A stretch of DNA of 45,907 nt from Ectobacillus panaciterrae DSM 19096 (GTDB lineage Bacteria; Bacillota; Bacilli; Bacillales; Bacillaceae_G). The notes under the pieces were generated by a model. That model searched no databases, had not been told where the DNA came from, and saw only the letters and a list, made by a program, of their open reading frames with translations. The translations under genes and the position numbers were made by a program. Positions within the stretch are counted from its first letter, which is position 1; each line of letters opens with the position of its first letter. Positions 24,860 through 34,195 of the stretch are shown piece by piece. The DNA is taken from positions 25,378 to 71,284 of the forward strand of contig NZ_KE387253.1 of NCBI RefSeq assembly GCF_000430785.1, given 5' to 3'.

Positions 24860-25984
24860 TCAATACGGTATCACAGCTACTGAAATCGTGACATTTCCTG
24901 ATTTTTTCTTGACGAGCGCCAATTTTTCCGCACCGCTGTATAACAGCGCTGCCGGTTCGCTTACCCCATACGCGCCTGTATATTTAAAAACGGTCTCTGA
25001 AGGCTGCTCCATTTGCACCGCGTTCAATTCACTCGGAGGATAGTAGACAAACTCCCAGCCGTTTTTATTCACGACCTCAATTAATCCGACTTCATCCTTT
25101 TTTAAATCAATCGTACAAAGCGCTTTTACACTTTTGCGTGAAAAGTTTAATTCCGCTAGCGTTTCGTTAATAACCGCTTCAATTTCCGCAGCGGATGTGC
25201 CCCGATTACAGCCCATTCCAAGCACAATCACTTTAGGACGATATAAAACGCCGTTATGTAAAATCTGATTTTCCTGTTCTGTTAAATTCCTGTGCGTCAC
25301 AACAAGCGCAGCGGCAGGCTCCTGCACGAGCGCTTCTGCAACAGATGAATACGCATTAATATTTTCCGGAAGCGGGCGCTCATAGTGCCACCATTCCTTC
25401 TCCCCGGACTCTTGCACGACAGCGATTTTTTCTTCATTCACAACCGCAGCGCTAACAGGAGTCAGCTTTTCTGCTGACTCCCATACCCAGCCGAACCGTT
25501 TCCCGAACAGATCAACAGGAATGGTTTGCTGAACATCCGAAGCAGTCGTAATAATTGGACGCGCGTGCAACGCCGCCGCTACTTCTTTTGTCAGCTCATT
25601 AGCCCCGCCGATATGTCCTGACAATACGCTGATAACATGCTCTGCTTTGTCATCGATTACGACCACGGCAGGATCTGTTTTTTTATCTTTTAAAAGAGGT
25701 GCAATCATACGGACAACTGCACCAAGTGAAATAATAATAATAAGCCCTTTGTATGACTCGAAAAGAGACGGCAACAGCAAGCGGACACTTCCTGTGAACA
25801 TTTGAATGTCCTGCGCTTCTTCATCGCCCTTTTCAAATTTACTCATATAGTACACATCAGCATTTTGAAAAGAACGCCCCAGCTTTCTGGCGACTTCCAC
25901 GCCATGCTTTGTGATTGCAACGACCGCATAATCACCCTGCTGCTTAATAACAGGCTTTTGCTCTTCTTGTAATGCTATAATCAC
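24860..25984 (-). CDS. cbiG: CbiG: cobalt-precorrin-5A hydrolase
   Basis: This 374-residue protein opens the delta-lactone ring of cobalt-precorrin-5A and releases acetaldehyde. Visible marks are the central GLIIIISLGAVVRMIAPLL, VISVLSGHIGGANELT and the C-terminal LGMGCNRGTSAAEIEAVI. The start codon is GTG (25984), overlapping the cbiF stop as GTGA. Its presence, together with CbiD and CbiX, marks the early-cobalt (so-called anaerobic) route. Confidence 0.92.
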   Translation of the reverse strand: MIIALQEEQKPVIKQQGDYAVVAITKHGVEVARKLGRSFQNADVYYMSKFEKGDEEAQDIQMFTGSVRLLLPSLFESYKGLIIIISLGAVVRMIAPLLKDKKTDPAVVVIDDKAEHVISVLSGHIGGANELTKEVAAALHARPIITTASDVQQTIPVDLFGKRFGWVWESAEKLTPVSAAVVNEEKIAVVQESGEKEWWHYERPLPENINAYSSVAEALVQEPAAALVVTHRNLTEQENQILHNGVLYRPKVIVLGMGCNRGTSAAEIEAVINETLAELNFSRKSVKALCTIDLKKDEVGLIEVVNKNGWEFVYYPPSELNAVQMEQPSETVFKYTGAYGVSEPAALLYSGAEKLALVKKKSGNVTISVAVIPY

Positions 25985-26754
25985 GACTCCACCCCCCGGC
26001 GGAATCCGTGGGTAAATGTTTTATCGTAAAGCTTGGAGCGGTAGTTTTTATCATGGATATTCGCATCAAGCGCCCATCCCGCCAAAATCATCGCCTGCTT
26101 GCGGATGCCGTTTTTGCGCATATCTTCATCCAAATTCTCAAGCGTCGTCCGCACAATTTTTTGATCCGGCCATGATGCTTTATAGACGACTGCAACAGGC
26201 GTCTCTTGACTCCAGCCCGCATCTATTAATTCCTTTACAACTTTTTTCGTTAGCGTCGCACTTAGAAAGAGCGCAATTGTACAATGGTGCTTCGCTAAAT
26301 CACGCAGCTTTTCAAATTCAGGTACCGGCGTTCTTCCTTCGGCTCTCGTTAAAATAACCGTTTGTGTTAAATCAGGAATCGTCAGCTCCGCTTCTGCCGC
26401 CGCTGCTGCCGCAAACACAGAGCTAACGCCAGGAACAATCTCCACTCCAATTCCTTCCTTTTTCAAAAGAACCATTTGCTCCATGATCGCACCGTACACG
26501 GCAGGATCTCCCGTATGAACGCGAACAACCTTCTTCCCTTGCTTGATTCGGTCAACCATGGTGTCAACCATCTCGTCTAAATGCATGCCTGCCGTTTTCA
26601 GCACTTCCGCTGTCGGCTTTGCTTTTGCGATTAATTCTTCATTCACAAGGGAATCGGCATAAAGAACAACATCCGCTTCCTGAAGATGCTTTAAGCCTTT
26701 AACTGTAATCAAATCCGGGTCTCCAGGGCCTGCTCCAACTATATATAACTTCAT
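25981..26754 (-). CDS. cbiF: CbiF: cobalt-precorrin-4 C11-methyltransferase
   Basis: This 257-residue SAM-dependent tetrapyrrole methylase has IVGAGPGDPDLITVKG, VLYADSLVNEELI, RVHTGDPAVYGAI and EIVPGVSSVFAAAAA. The combination of YADSLV and HTGDPAVYGAI distinguishes CbiF/CobM from the other methylases here. It overlaps cbiL upstream by four bases and cbiG downstream, so all three are coupled. Confidence 0.92.
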   Translation of the reverse strand: MKLYIVGAGPGDPDLITVKGLKHLQEADVVLYADSLVNEELIAKAKPTAEVLKTAGMHLDEMVDTMVDRIKQGKKVVRVHTGDPAVYGAIMEQMVLLKKEGIGVEIVPGVSSVFAAAAAAEAELTIPDLTQTVILTRAEGRTPVPEFEKLRDLAKHHCTIALFLSATLTKKVVKELIDAGWSQETPVAVVYKASWPDQKIVRTTLENLDEDMRKNGIRKQAMILAGWALDANIHDKNYRSKLYDKTFTHGFRRGVES

Positions 26755-27452
26755 TTTCTCACCACCATTAATGTTAAGTATTCGAGCTCAGCTCCTTCAA
26801 GCTCGTCGGCCTTCCAAATAATCTCCTCATCCGAGGTAACCTTCGTTACGACTGACGCCTTATGCAGCAAATCCAATTCGCGCAACACTTCAAGCATCAA
26901 ATCGATAACCTTTGCTACCTTTATAAAAATAACGCAATCATGATCTTCAATAACCTGTTTCATTGTTTCATAGTCATCGCGCGCCGGAACAATCGCCACA
27001 TGCTCGTCACCATCCGCTAAAGGAATGCCAAGCCTTGCAGCAGCTCCGTTCATAGATGAAATGCCGGGCACAACTTCAATCGGCACTTCCGGATGACGCT
27101 CCTGCATCAGGCGCATCATATGAATGAACGTACTGTACAGAAGAGGATCTCCTTCCGTCACGAACGCAACATCCTTGCCTTCTTGCAGCTTCTCCCATAC
27201 GCTTTCAACCGTTTCGCTCCATCTTCTTTCCAATGTTGCCGCGTCTTTTGTCATCGGAAACACGAGACCGAGCATTTCCTTTTCATTCGGCTGGAAGTAT
27301 ACATCGATAATTCTTTGCGCATAGCTTTTACTTCCTTTTTGTTTCTTCGGATAAGCAATAACCGGCGACTCCTTTAACTTTCGAAATGCCTTTACTGTTA
27401 TCAGCTCCGGATCTCCGGGGCCAACCCCTAAACCGTATAATGTACCAAGCAT
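26751..27452 (-). CDS. cbiL: CbiL: cobalt-precorrin-2 C20-methyltransferase
   Basis: This 233-residue methylase has LYGLGVGPGDPELITVKAFR, VIAYPKK, FVTEGDPLLYSTFIHM and EVVPGISSMNGAAARLGIPL, matching CbiL/CobI. It is the first ring methylation after cobalt insertion. ATG 27452 is preceded by AAGGAG. A two-base gap separates it from cbiET. Confidence 0.92.
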   Translation of the reverse strand: MLGTLYGLGVGPGDPELITVKAFRKLKESPVIAYPKKQKGSKSYAQRIIDVYFQPNEKEMLGLVFPMTKDAATLERRWSETVESVWEKLQEGKDVAFVTEGDPLLYSTFIHMMRLMQERHPEVPIEVVPGISSMNGAAARLGIPLADGDEHVAIVPARDDYETMKQVIEDHDCVIFIKVAKVIDLMLEVLRELDLLHKASVVTKVTSDEEIIWKADELEGAELEYLTLMVVRK

Positions 27453-27454
27453 GC

Positions 27455-28663
27455 TTATTCTCCTTCCTGGCGCTCTGCAGCAATGATGTAAATTGGATTT
27501 AACGCGTCAAAGCGTGTTAAATTCAAAATCGGCTTGCTTCTTGAAATTTGGGCAAGCGTGATCTCCGTTTTAAATCCTCGCTCTTTAAATGCCGCCATTG
27601 CCTCTGCTAGATTTTCAATTGTTACTGCATTTAAAACAATTCGTCCCTTATCTTTCAGGCGACTGCAACAAATATCTAAAATGTCTCCCATTCCTCCTGC
27701 CGTGCCTCCGATGAACACAGCATCCGGATCTGGGAACGAATCTAATCCTTCCGGTGCTTTTCCGTGAACTACCGTCGCATCAACACGGAACTTTGCTAGA
27801 TTTTGTTTACAGTTTTCAAGGTCTCCCTCATTCTTTTCAATCGCAAACACTTTACCTTCACGGGCAATCTTTGCTGCTTCAATCGCGACAGAACCTGTAC
27901 ACGTGCCGATATCCCATACTACGCTGTCTTTCTTTAAACGCAGTGCACTTATGCTTAACGTTCGAATTTCCTTTTTTGTAATTAATCCTTTATCCGGTTT
28001 GCGCTGAATGAATTCCTCATCATCAATCCCAATGGACCATGACGGATTTTCGGCTGTTTTCTTCAGAATTACGACATTCAGCGCCGAGAATTCAGCATCG
28101 ATCATATCTTCTAAGTTAAACCAGCGGCATCTTTCATTTTCACCGCCCAAATTTTCCCCAACGAACGCCCGATATTCAGTCATCCCGAATGACAGCAAAT
28201 ACTGAGCAATTTTATTCGGCGAATTTTCGATATCTGTCAGCAGCGCGACCTTCTCTTTCCCGTCGATGCGCTGCGCCAGTCCTTTCATGCTTCTGCCATG
28301 AACGCTTGTAAGATAAGCGTCCTGCCAGCGTTCCCCCATTTTGGCGAACGCAAGCTGAATGGAGCTTAAATACGGATAGATTTCAATATGTATTTTGCTT
28401 GATAAATAGCTGCCGATGCCGTAAAACAACGGATCTCCCGATGCTAAAATAACGACGTTTTTTGTCTCAGCCTGCAACCGTTCCACGAGTGAAGAGAGTC
28501 CGCCTTCAATTGCGATTTGTTCGCCTCTGTAATCCGGAAAAAAGGCAAGCTGGCGCTTTCCTCCGATTAATATTTCGCTTTCATAAATCCACTTTTCATA
28601 CATCGGAAGCAAGCTCTGTTTGCCGTCATCACCGATTCCAATCATTTTAATAGCTGTCATCAT
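27455..28663 (-). CDS. cbiET: CbiET fusion: C5/C15-methyltransferase and C12-decarboxylase
   Basis: This 402-residue bifunctional enzyme has an N-terminal CbiE methylase (residues ~1-200: [42 protein letters not shown]) fused to a C-terminal CbiT (from ~215: [44 protein letters not shown]). The same fusion is CobL in aerobic organisms and CbiET in B. megaterium. It methylates C5 and C15 and decarboxylates the acetate at C12. Two adjacent ATGs start it, 17 bases inside the end of cbiD. Confidence 0.93.
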   Translation of the reverse strand: MMTAIKMIGIGDDGKQSLLPMYEKWIYESEILIGGKRQLAFFPDYRGEQIAIEGGLSSLVERLQAETKNVVILASGDPLFYGIGSYLSSKIHIEIYPYLSSIQLAFAKMGERWQDAYLTSVHGRSMKGLAQRIDGKEKVALLTDIENSPNKIAQYLLSFGMTEYRAFVGENLGGENERCRWFNLEDMIDAEFSALNVVILKKTAENPSWSIGIDDEEFIQRKPDKGLITKKEIRTLSISALRLKKDSVVWDIGTCTGSVAIEAAKIAREGKVFAIEKNEGDLENCKQNLAKFRVDATVVHGKAPEGLDSFPDPDAVFIGGTAGGMGDILDICCSRLKDKGRIVLNAVTIENLAEAMAAFKERGFKTEITLAQISRSKPILNLTRFDALNPIYIIAAERQEGE

Positions 28664-29753
28664 TTCGCACCGCCTTTCCTAACAATTCGCCCTTCATCGT
28701 ATATAAAGAGGTGTCAACCTCTATGCCGCCGCCGACTTCCTGTAAAGCGGAGAAACAGCAATAAGCACAAAGCTGCTCAAAAAATTGCAGATAGCCGTGC
28801 GCTGTCATCATGTCACCGACCTGCGAGGCGGTATTGGCGTTTTTGATTTCTTCCACAAGCGCTGCAGGCGCGCCCGCTTCACTAGCTGCTTTCGCCAAAA
28901 AATTAAAATCAACCGGGGCGCTTTTGGAGTGAACCATCATCACGCCTTGGGCAACTTTTGAAAATTTCCCCATCATGCCCACCATGGAAACCTTCTTGAC
29001 ACCTTGGCGCTTGCACTGCTTCAGGGTAAAGCCGACAAAATCCCCCATCTCAACAAACGCTTCCTCAGGCAATTCCGGGTATTGCTTCATGGCGTATTTT
29101 TCACTGCGGCCGCCCGTTGTAATGACAACATGCTCGCAATGGCTTGCCCGCGCTACGCTGATCGCCTGTACGATACTGGCCTTATAAGCAGCTGTTGAAA
29201 AGGGAACGACAATGCCGCGCGTACCTAAGATGGAAATACCGCCAAGAATGCCCAATCGCGCATTTAACGTCTTTTTTGCCATCTCTTCGCCAGCCGGCAC
29301 GGAAATCACAATTTTAATTCCTTTTTCGATCCCATGCTCCTGTAAAACCGCTGCGGCTGTCTCACGTATCATTTTACGGGGCACCGGATTGATTGCCGCC
29401 TCCCCGACAGGAACCGGCAATCCTTCCTTAGTCACACGGCCGACGCCGACTCCTCCGTCCAGGATAATCCCGTGTTCGTCGGACCAGGAAACAGCGGAGA
29501 TAATCAATGCGCCGTGCGTCGCGTCCGGGTCGTCTCCAGCGTCTTTGATCACACTTGCCGTTCCCGTCTGGTCCGTAATCTCACAGCTTTCCATATGAAA
29601 AGTCGCAAACCGCTTCACCGGCAGGTAAATCGTCGCTTCTGTTTGTTCCTCGCCTGTAATCAATGCGGTCAGCGCCGCCTTTGTCGCCGCCGTCGCGCAA
29701 GCTCCCGTTGTATATCCTTCACGCAGCTTCTTTTCTGTTGGAACTTCTTTCAT
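28647..29753 (-). CDS. cbiD: CbiD: cobalt-precorrin-5B C1-methyltransferase
   Basis: This 368-residue enzyme is not related in fold to the other methylases. [19 protein letters not shown] is its signature; [41 protein letters not shown] and [27 protein letters not shown] follow. It methylates C1 after CbiG has released acetaldehyde. It begins 3 bp after cbiC and overlaps cbiET. Confidence 0.95.
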   Translation of the reverse strand: MKEVPTEKKLREGYTTGACATAATKAALTALITGEEQTEATIYLPVKRFATFHMESCEITDQTGTASVIKDAGDDPDATHGALIISAVSWSDEHGIILDGGVGVGRVTKEGLPVPVGEAAINPVPRKMIRETAAAVLQEHGIEKGIKIVISVPAGEEMAKKTLNARLGILGGISILGTRGIVVPFSTAAYKASIVQAISVARASHCEHVVITTGGRSEKYAMKQYPELPEEAFVEMGDFVGFTLKQCKRQGVKKVSMVGMMGKFSKVAQGVMMVHSKSAPVDFNFLAKAASEAGAPAALVEEIKNANTASQVGDMMTAHGYLQFFEQLCAYCCFSALQEVGGGIEVDTSLYTMKGELLGKAVRNDDSY

Positions 29754-29756
29754 GTT

Positions 29757-30404
29757 TTACACCCGATCTGCAAGAATGGAAATTGCATTTAACGCTGCAA
29801 CTGTAACTGTACTGCCGCCTTTCCTGCCGACATTGGTAATGAATGGGATATCAAGCTTCGCCAATTCCTCTTTGGATTCCGCCGCTGATACGAAACCGAC
29901 CGGCAACCCGATGATAAGACTTGGTTTTGCTTCACCTTCTTTAATAAGACGGATAAGTTCTAGCAATGCTGTTGGCGCGTTACCGATCGCAAAAATGCCG
30001 CCGTCCGCTTCTTTGATCGCTTTTCTCATCGAAATAATCGCTCGAGTCGTATTTAAGCGTTTCGCTTCTACCATCACGTCCGGATCAGAAATATAAACTT
30101 TGATTTCGCCGCCATGTTTTTCAATTCTCGATTTATTCGCTCCCACCTGAACCATCTGTACGTCCGCCACTACCTTTTTTCCGCTGCGAATGGCGCGAAT
30201 GCCGGCTTGGATCGCATCCGGATGGAATAGCATGCTTTTTCCTAATTCAAAATCAGCCGATGCGTGAATCACGCGCTGTACAATCGGGTATTGCTCATCC
30301 GTAAATGGATGCTCCCCAATTTCCTCAGTAATCATTTCAAAGCTTATTCCTTCAATTTGCTCTGGTTGAACAGTTAGCGGTTTAAATTCAGTACGAAAAT
30401 CCAT
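29757..30404 (-). CDS. cbiC: CbiC/CobH: precorrin-8X methylmutase
   Basis: This 215-residue enzyme moves a methyl from C11 to C12, forming cobyrinate. RVIHASADFELGKSMLFHPDA holds the catalytic histidine region; AIGNAPTALLELIRLI and GLPVGFVSAAESKEELA are typical. ATG 30404 (MDFRTEFKPLTVQP) has AAGGAG upstream; a GTG nine bases earlier is possible. Confidence 0.94.
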   Translation of the reverse strand: MDFRTEFKPLTVQPEQIEGISFEMITEEIGEHPFTDEQYPIVQRVIHASADFELGKSMLFHPDAIQAGIRAIRSGKKVVADVQMVQVGANKSRIEKHGGEIKVYISDPDVMVEAKRLNTTRAIISMRKAIKEADGGIFAIGNAPTALLELIRLIKEGEAKPSLIIGLPVGFVSAAESKEELAKLDIPFITNVGRKGGSTVTVAALNAISILADRV

Positions 30405-30420
30405 GAACCTCACTCCTTAT

Positions 30421-31221
30421 TTAAAATGTATGTTCTTTTTTCAACTCATCTAATAGGCTTGGCACTGCTTTACGTAAAGCTTGGATTACATCGGAAAAAT
30501 TAGAATACACAGTTCCGTAATCAATTTTCGGACGGCCAATCATAATGATTTCAATCCCGAGGTCTTTTGCCGCCTCAACCTTTTCATCAACAGAGCCGAC
30601 CTTCCCGCTTTCTTTTGTAATCATCACTGTGACGCCGTACTGCTTATACAAAGCTTGATCAAATTCCCTTGTAAACGGTCCTTGAATAGCGACAATATTT
30701 TTTTGGGGAAAGCCTAGCAGCTCGCACTTTTCCATATTGTCAACGCGCGGCAGCATACGTGCGATAAGCCGTATGTCGGGCAGCCCTAATAATTTCTCCG
30801 TAAAAACCTGCAGCGTTTTACTGCCTGTCGTCAGCATAACAACCCCTGTTTTCGTTGCTGCCGCTGCTGCCGCTTCCTCGTAGCTTTCGACGACTGTCAT
30901 CTTCTCATATTGAAATGTTTGCGACTCGCGCTCGTAACGAATATAAGGAATGTTTGCCAACTTTGCGGCACTGATCGCATTTTTGGAAGCTTCTTCTGCA
31001 AACGGATGGCTCGCATCGACAATAGCCTGGATTCCTCTTGCTTGAATCAAGCTCACCATTTCCTCATCCGTTAACCTTCCTGCTTGTACATCAATCCCTG
31101 CCTGCTTCATTTCATTCGCCGCATTCTCGGTAACAACCGTTGTAAGGATGTTGTAGCCAGCTTGCTTGATTTCTAGAGCCAGTGCACGTGCATCGCTTGT
31201 CCCGGCTAATGCTAGAATCAT
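30421..31221 (-). CDS. cbiJ: CbiJ: cobalt-precorrin-6A reductase
   Basis: This 266-residue NADPH-type reductase has MILALAGTSDARALALEIK at the N-terminus, IVDASHPFAEEASKNAI, VMLTTGSKTLQVF and GPFTREFDQALYKQYGV. It reduces the macrocycle before the C5/C15 methylations. Its ATG overlaps the cbiX stop (ATGA). A 16-nt gap leads to the chosen cbiC start. Confidence 0.93.
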   Translation of the reverse strand: MILALAGTSDARALALEIKQAGYNILTTVVTENAANEMKQAGIDVQAGRLTDEEMVSLIQARGIQAIVDASHPFAEEASKNAISAAKLANIPYIRYERESQTFQYEKMTVVESYEEAAAAAATKTGVVMLTTGSKTLQVFTEKLLGLPDIRLIARMLPRVDNMEKCELLGFPQKNIVAIQGPFTREFDQALYKQYGVTVMITKESGKVGSVDEKVEAAKDLGIEIIMIGRPKIDYGTVYSNFSDVIQALRKAVPSLLDELKKEHTF

Positions 31222-32189
31222 GTCAAATCCCCTACCTTCTGTCCTGCATGTTCATGACTATGATGATGCTCGTGATCATGGTCATGATGGTGATGGTCAT
31301 GATCGTGGTGGTGATGATCGTGGTGGTGATGGTCATGATCGTGATGATGTCCATGATCATGGTCGTGATGGTGGTGATGATGAATATGCTCCATTGCGCC
31401 AAGTCGATACACACACGTATCACAGTTCATTTTCACTTCATCTTGCAGCGCTTCTTCTGCACGGTCCTTCAAAATCACTTGTAATTTAGGATGGAAGCCA
31501 AAGTAGCCTGCCAGCTTAAATTCTGTATGAGGATATTGATGTTCAAATTTCACCATCATCTCCTCTAAACGTTTGATCAAAATGCCCGTGAATAAAAAGT
31601 AAGGCAAAATCACGACTTTTTTTGCTCCGAGCTTTAGGCAGCGCTCTACTCCTTCCTCTACAAGAGGATCTGTCACACCCATAAAGGCAGGCTCTACAAG
31701 CTTATACTTCGTTTTCTCCCAAAGTAATCTCGCAATCTTATACAAATCGCTGTTTGCATCCGGGTCACTCCCGCCGCGTCCCAACAGCAGGACAGCCGTA
31801 TCCGAAGCAGGGTTGTCCAAATCCTCCCCGGTTTCTGCTAATCTCGTTTTTAAGATTTCAAATGCTTCCTCATGAACACCGATCGGTCTGCCATATGTCA
31901 TGGATACATGCGGATATTTTTTCTTTGCCTCATCGATCGCTGCCGGAATATGAATTTTAGAATGGCCGGCTGGCAGAAGCATGATTGGAATGACGAAAAT
32001 TTCATCGGCTCCCTTCGCAACACATACGTCAATTCCTTGATTCACTGTTGGTCTTTCAAACTCTAAAAAGCAAGTCTCTATGAGTAATGACTCGTCCCAT
32101 GTATCTTTCATATTGTCGATGAATTGAAGAACTTGACTATTTCCTTCAGGATCTCTGCTTCCATGCCCAACAAACAAAATTGCCTTCAA
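31218..32189 (-). CDS. cbiX: CbiX: sirohydrochlorin cobaltochelatase, long form with His-rich tail
   Basis: This 323-residue chelatase inserts Co2+ into sirohydrochlorin, committing it to B12. FVGHGSRDPEGN contains the N-terminal active-site His; a second chelatase half (VLLLGRGGSDPDANSDLYKI) shows the internal duplication of the long form. A CDTC pair (Cys256/Cys259) precedes a tail (268-314) of almost pure His and Asp. As I recall, B. megaterium CbiX has such a tail and a redox Fe-S centre; here the tail could store or deliver cobalt. The start codon is TTG (32189) after GAGGGGG. It lies 87 nt downstream of cbiH60. Confidence 0.93.
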   Translation of the reverse strand: MKAILFVGHGSRDPEGNSQVLQFIDNMKDTWDESLLIETCFLEFERPTVNQGIDVCVAKGADEIFVIPIMLLPAGHSKIHIPAAIDEAKKKYPHVSMTYGRPIGVHEEAFEILKTRLAETGEDLDNPASDTAVLLLGRGGSDPDANSDLYKIARLLWEKTKYKLVEPAFMGVTDPLVEEGVERCLKLGAKKVVILPYFLFTGILIKRLEEMMVKFEHQYPHTEFKLAGYFGFHPKLQVILKDRAEEALQDEVKMNCDTCVYRLGAMEHIHHHHHHDHDHGHHHDHDHHHHDHHHHDHDHHHHDHDHEHHHSHEHAGQKVGDLT

Positions 32190-32276
32190 ATTGTTTCCCC
32201 CTCAATGTTTAGTTACGGACCGCTTTCATATACGAAAGGGCACCCGCTCAGACTCTCCAAATCTACTATATGAAGC

Positions 32277-33941
32277 TTAATCCCCGCAGGCAGCTTCCTC
32301 TATTTTTAGTTTCGGCGTGATGTCCTGGTACTCAAACCCTCGCACGCGCTTTGCACGCTTAAAGAATTTGTAGAAGCGTTCATTCGGATAGCCCTTCTCT
32401 TTATATTCTTGAACGATCTCCTCAACGACGCTTACAATTTGATCAGGCGCAATGCCTTCCGCGACAATTTGACCGGAATGTGCACTTCTGCCGACTGTTT
32501 TCGCCCCTAAAAATAAATCGAACGCCCCTTTTCGGTACACAATGCCGATATCTTCTTGCACAGCACCGTAACATGCCATGCCGCAGCCGTTAAAGCCGAT
32601 CTTCAATTCCTTTGGAAGTTCAATTCCCCCAAGCCGCTCCTGCAGCTCTTCCGCATGAGGAATCGCATCCTTTTTCTCTCCATCGCAAAAATCGCACGCT
32701 TTTAACGTTAAAACGTCCCCGATCGGAGAAAGCAAAAATTGCGCGGCTCTTAATTTTTCGATTACTTCATCAGGATTTGCGGTTGGAACTTGCAGCTTGA
32801 TCTGATGATCTCGTGTGTATTCCATGTTCCCGTCTTCGCCCACTACCTCCGCAAGCGTCATCATTTGCTTTGGCGTGAACTTTTTATTGGCAACGCCGGG
32901 GCTTACCGCAAGCTCAAAAATGGATTGCATCGGCTGCTGAATGAAGGAATTCTCAGAGACTCCTACACTTTCACCAAGAATCGCCTGCAAGGCTTGCTCC
33001 GCTACTTCCCTTGATGAAGCCTTTGTTGCTGTGGCAGCCGTTTCCATTCGGGAGGCTTTCGCTTTCGCTTCCGCAGCCGCCGCTTCACTCTTTGCCGGTA
33101 CTGCTTCTTCCAGCTGCTCAAGCGCCCATGGCTCAGCTTCTTTTCGCAAACGCTGATGCGGCTTGAGCGGTTGCTCAGTTTGATTCAACGTATATTTCCG
33201 TTGATATCCGCGCGGCGTAATCATTAAATCATCGTAGAAAAATGTGGAGGAATTCCCGATCACAACCGTCGTCAGCATGCCGATTTCATGCTCGAGCATC
33301 TCTTTTAAGTTCGTCATCACAACGCTCTGGCGGTCACGGTATGCACTTTTTACGAGTCCTACCGGCGTGTCAGGAGAACGATATTGTAATAGAATTCTTT
33401 GCGCTTCTGCAATTTGCCGTGTTCTTCTCCCGCTTTTCGGATTGTAAAACGCAATTACAAAATCAGCCTGAGCAGCTGCTTCAATCCGCTTCTCGATTAA
33501 GCTCCACGGCGTTAAATGGTCACTTAAACTAATCGTACACGCATCATGCATAACAGGAGCTCCTAATAAGGAAGCACAGGAGTTAATAGCGGAAATTCCC
33601 GGAATTACTTCTACTTCCACCCCTGTTTCTTTTCTCCAGCCCTTTTCAATCAATACTTCATAAACGAGACCAGCCATACCGTAAACACCAGCATCACCGC
33701 TGGAAATCACCGCAACCTTCTTGCCGCGTTCCGCTTGCTTCACTGCTTCTTGTGCACGGCTTACTTCTTCCGTCATACCCGTGCTAATAATCTCTTGCCC
33801 TGTTAATAATCCTTCAATTAATTCGACATACGTTTTATACCCTATGATCATGTCGCTTTCTTGGATAGCTTCTCGTGCCCGCTCTGTAATATGTTCAAAG
33901 CTCCCCGGGCCAAAACCAATAATAAGCAGCTTTCCTTTCAT
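32277..33941 (-). CDS. cbiH: CbiH60: precorrin-3 C17-methyltransferase fused to a nitrite/sulfite-reductase-like Fe-S domain
   Basis: This 554-residue protein joins a CbiH/CobJ ring-contraction methylase (residues ~1-245: IIGFGPGSFEHITERA, VISSGDAGVYGMAGL, VIPGISAINSCASLLGAP) to a C-terminal ferredoxin-like nitrite/sulfite-reductase half-domain (~330-540). Cys416/Cys419 and Cys453/Cys457 (CDFC, GCGMAC) would bind a 4Fe-4S cluster. An Ala/Lys/Glu-rich linker (~270-325) joins them. The fusion matches B. megaterium CbiH60. It contracts the ring by methylating C17. ATG 33941 has AGGTGGTG upstream. Its start abuts the remnant ORF before it. Confidence 0.93.
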   Translation of the reverse strand: MKGKLLIIGFGPGSFEHITERAREAIQESDMIIGYKTYVELIEGLLTGQEIISTGMTEEVSRAQEAVKQAERGKKVAVISSGDAGVYGMAGLVYEVLIEKGWRKETGVEVEVIPGISAINSCASLLGAPVMHDACTISLSDHLTPWSLIEKRIEAAAQADFVIAFYNPKSGRRTRQIAEAQRILLQYRSPDTPVGLVKSAYRDRQSVVMTNLKEMLEHEIGMLTTVVIGNSSTFFYDDLMITPRGYQRKYTLNQTEQPLKPHQRLRKEAEPWALEQLEEAVPAKSEAAAAEAKAKASRMETAATATKASSREVAEQALQAILGESVGVSENSFIQQPMQSIFELAVSPGVANKKFTPKQMMTLAEVVGEDGNMEYTRDHQIKLQVPTANPDEVIEKLRAAQFLLSPIGDVLTLKACDFCDGEKKDAIPHAEELQERLGGIELPKELKIGFNGCGMACYGAVQEDIGIVYRKGAFDLFLGAKTVGRSAHSGQIVAEGIAPDQIVSVVEEIVQEYKEKGYPNERFYKFFKRAKRVRGFEYQDITPKLKIEEAACGD

Positions 33942-33942
33942 A

Positions 33943-34194
33943 TCACGCACCACCTTTCCCAAATTCAGCTTGCATTGAAACATCTAATCCTAAACTATAC
34001 ATCCCGGTTATCGAACCTAGTACAAAATAAAGTTTTCTTCTAAGTTCAAAAGCGTACATAACTCCAAAAGAAACCGGATTTCTTTTTCGTTCTTCACTGC
34101 CTGCTATATCAGCAATTGCCGCCACATGGTCACTAGCCATTCCATGTCTCATTCCTATTAAAATCGCCAACAAAACAAACGTAATCAATTCCAA
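33943..34194 (-). pseudogene. Remnant of a nickel/cobalt permease-like membrane protein
   Basis: The 83-residue frame begins MELITFVLLAILIGMRHGMA and continues SDHVAAIADIAG, a variant of the RHxxDxDH signature in the second helix of HoxN/UreH-type metal permeases. After VSFGVMYAF it departs from what I expect of the family and ends at residue 83, whereas full members have six to eight helices. Most of the gene is therefore missing, through internal deletion or a frameshift. It sits between cbiW and cbiH60, where a cobalt importer would fit. Its stop codon lies 1 bp before the cbiH start, so it may still be translated for coupling. Confidence 0.6.
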
Positions 34195-34195
34195 A

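Noticed and set aside
31250-31400. CRISPR-like or satellite repeat
   Set aside because: The repetition is imperfect codon-level His/Asp coding without spacer-repeat structure.
31166-31489. Plus-strand ORFs rich in His/Asp or Met/Val
   Set aside because: They are antisense images of the His-rich tail of CbiX; low-complexity codons keep all frames open.
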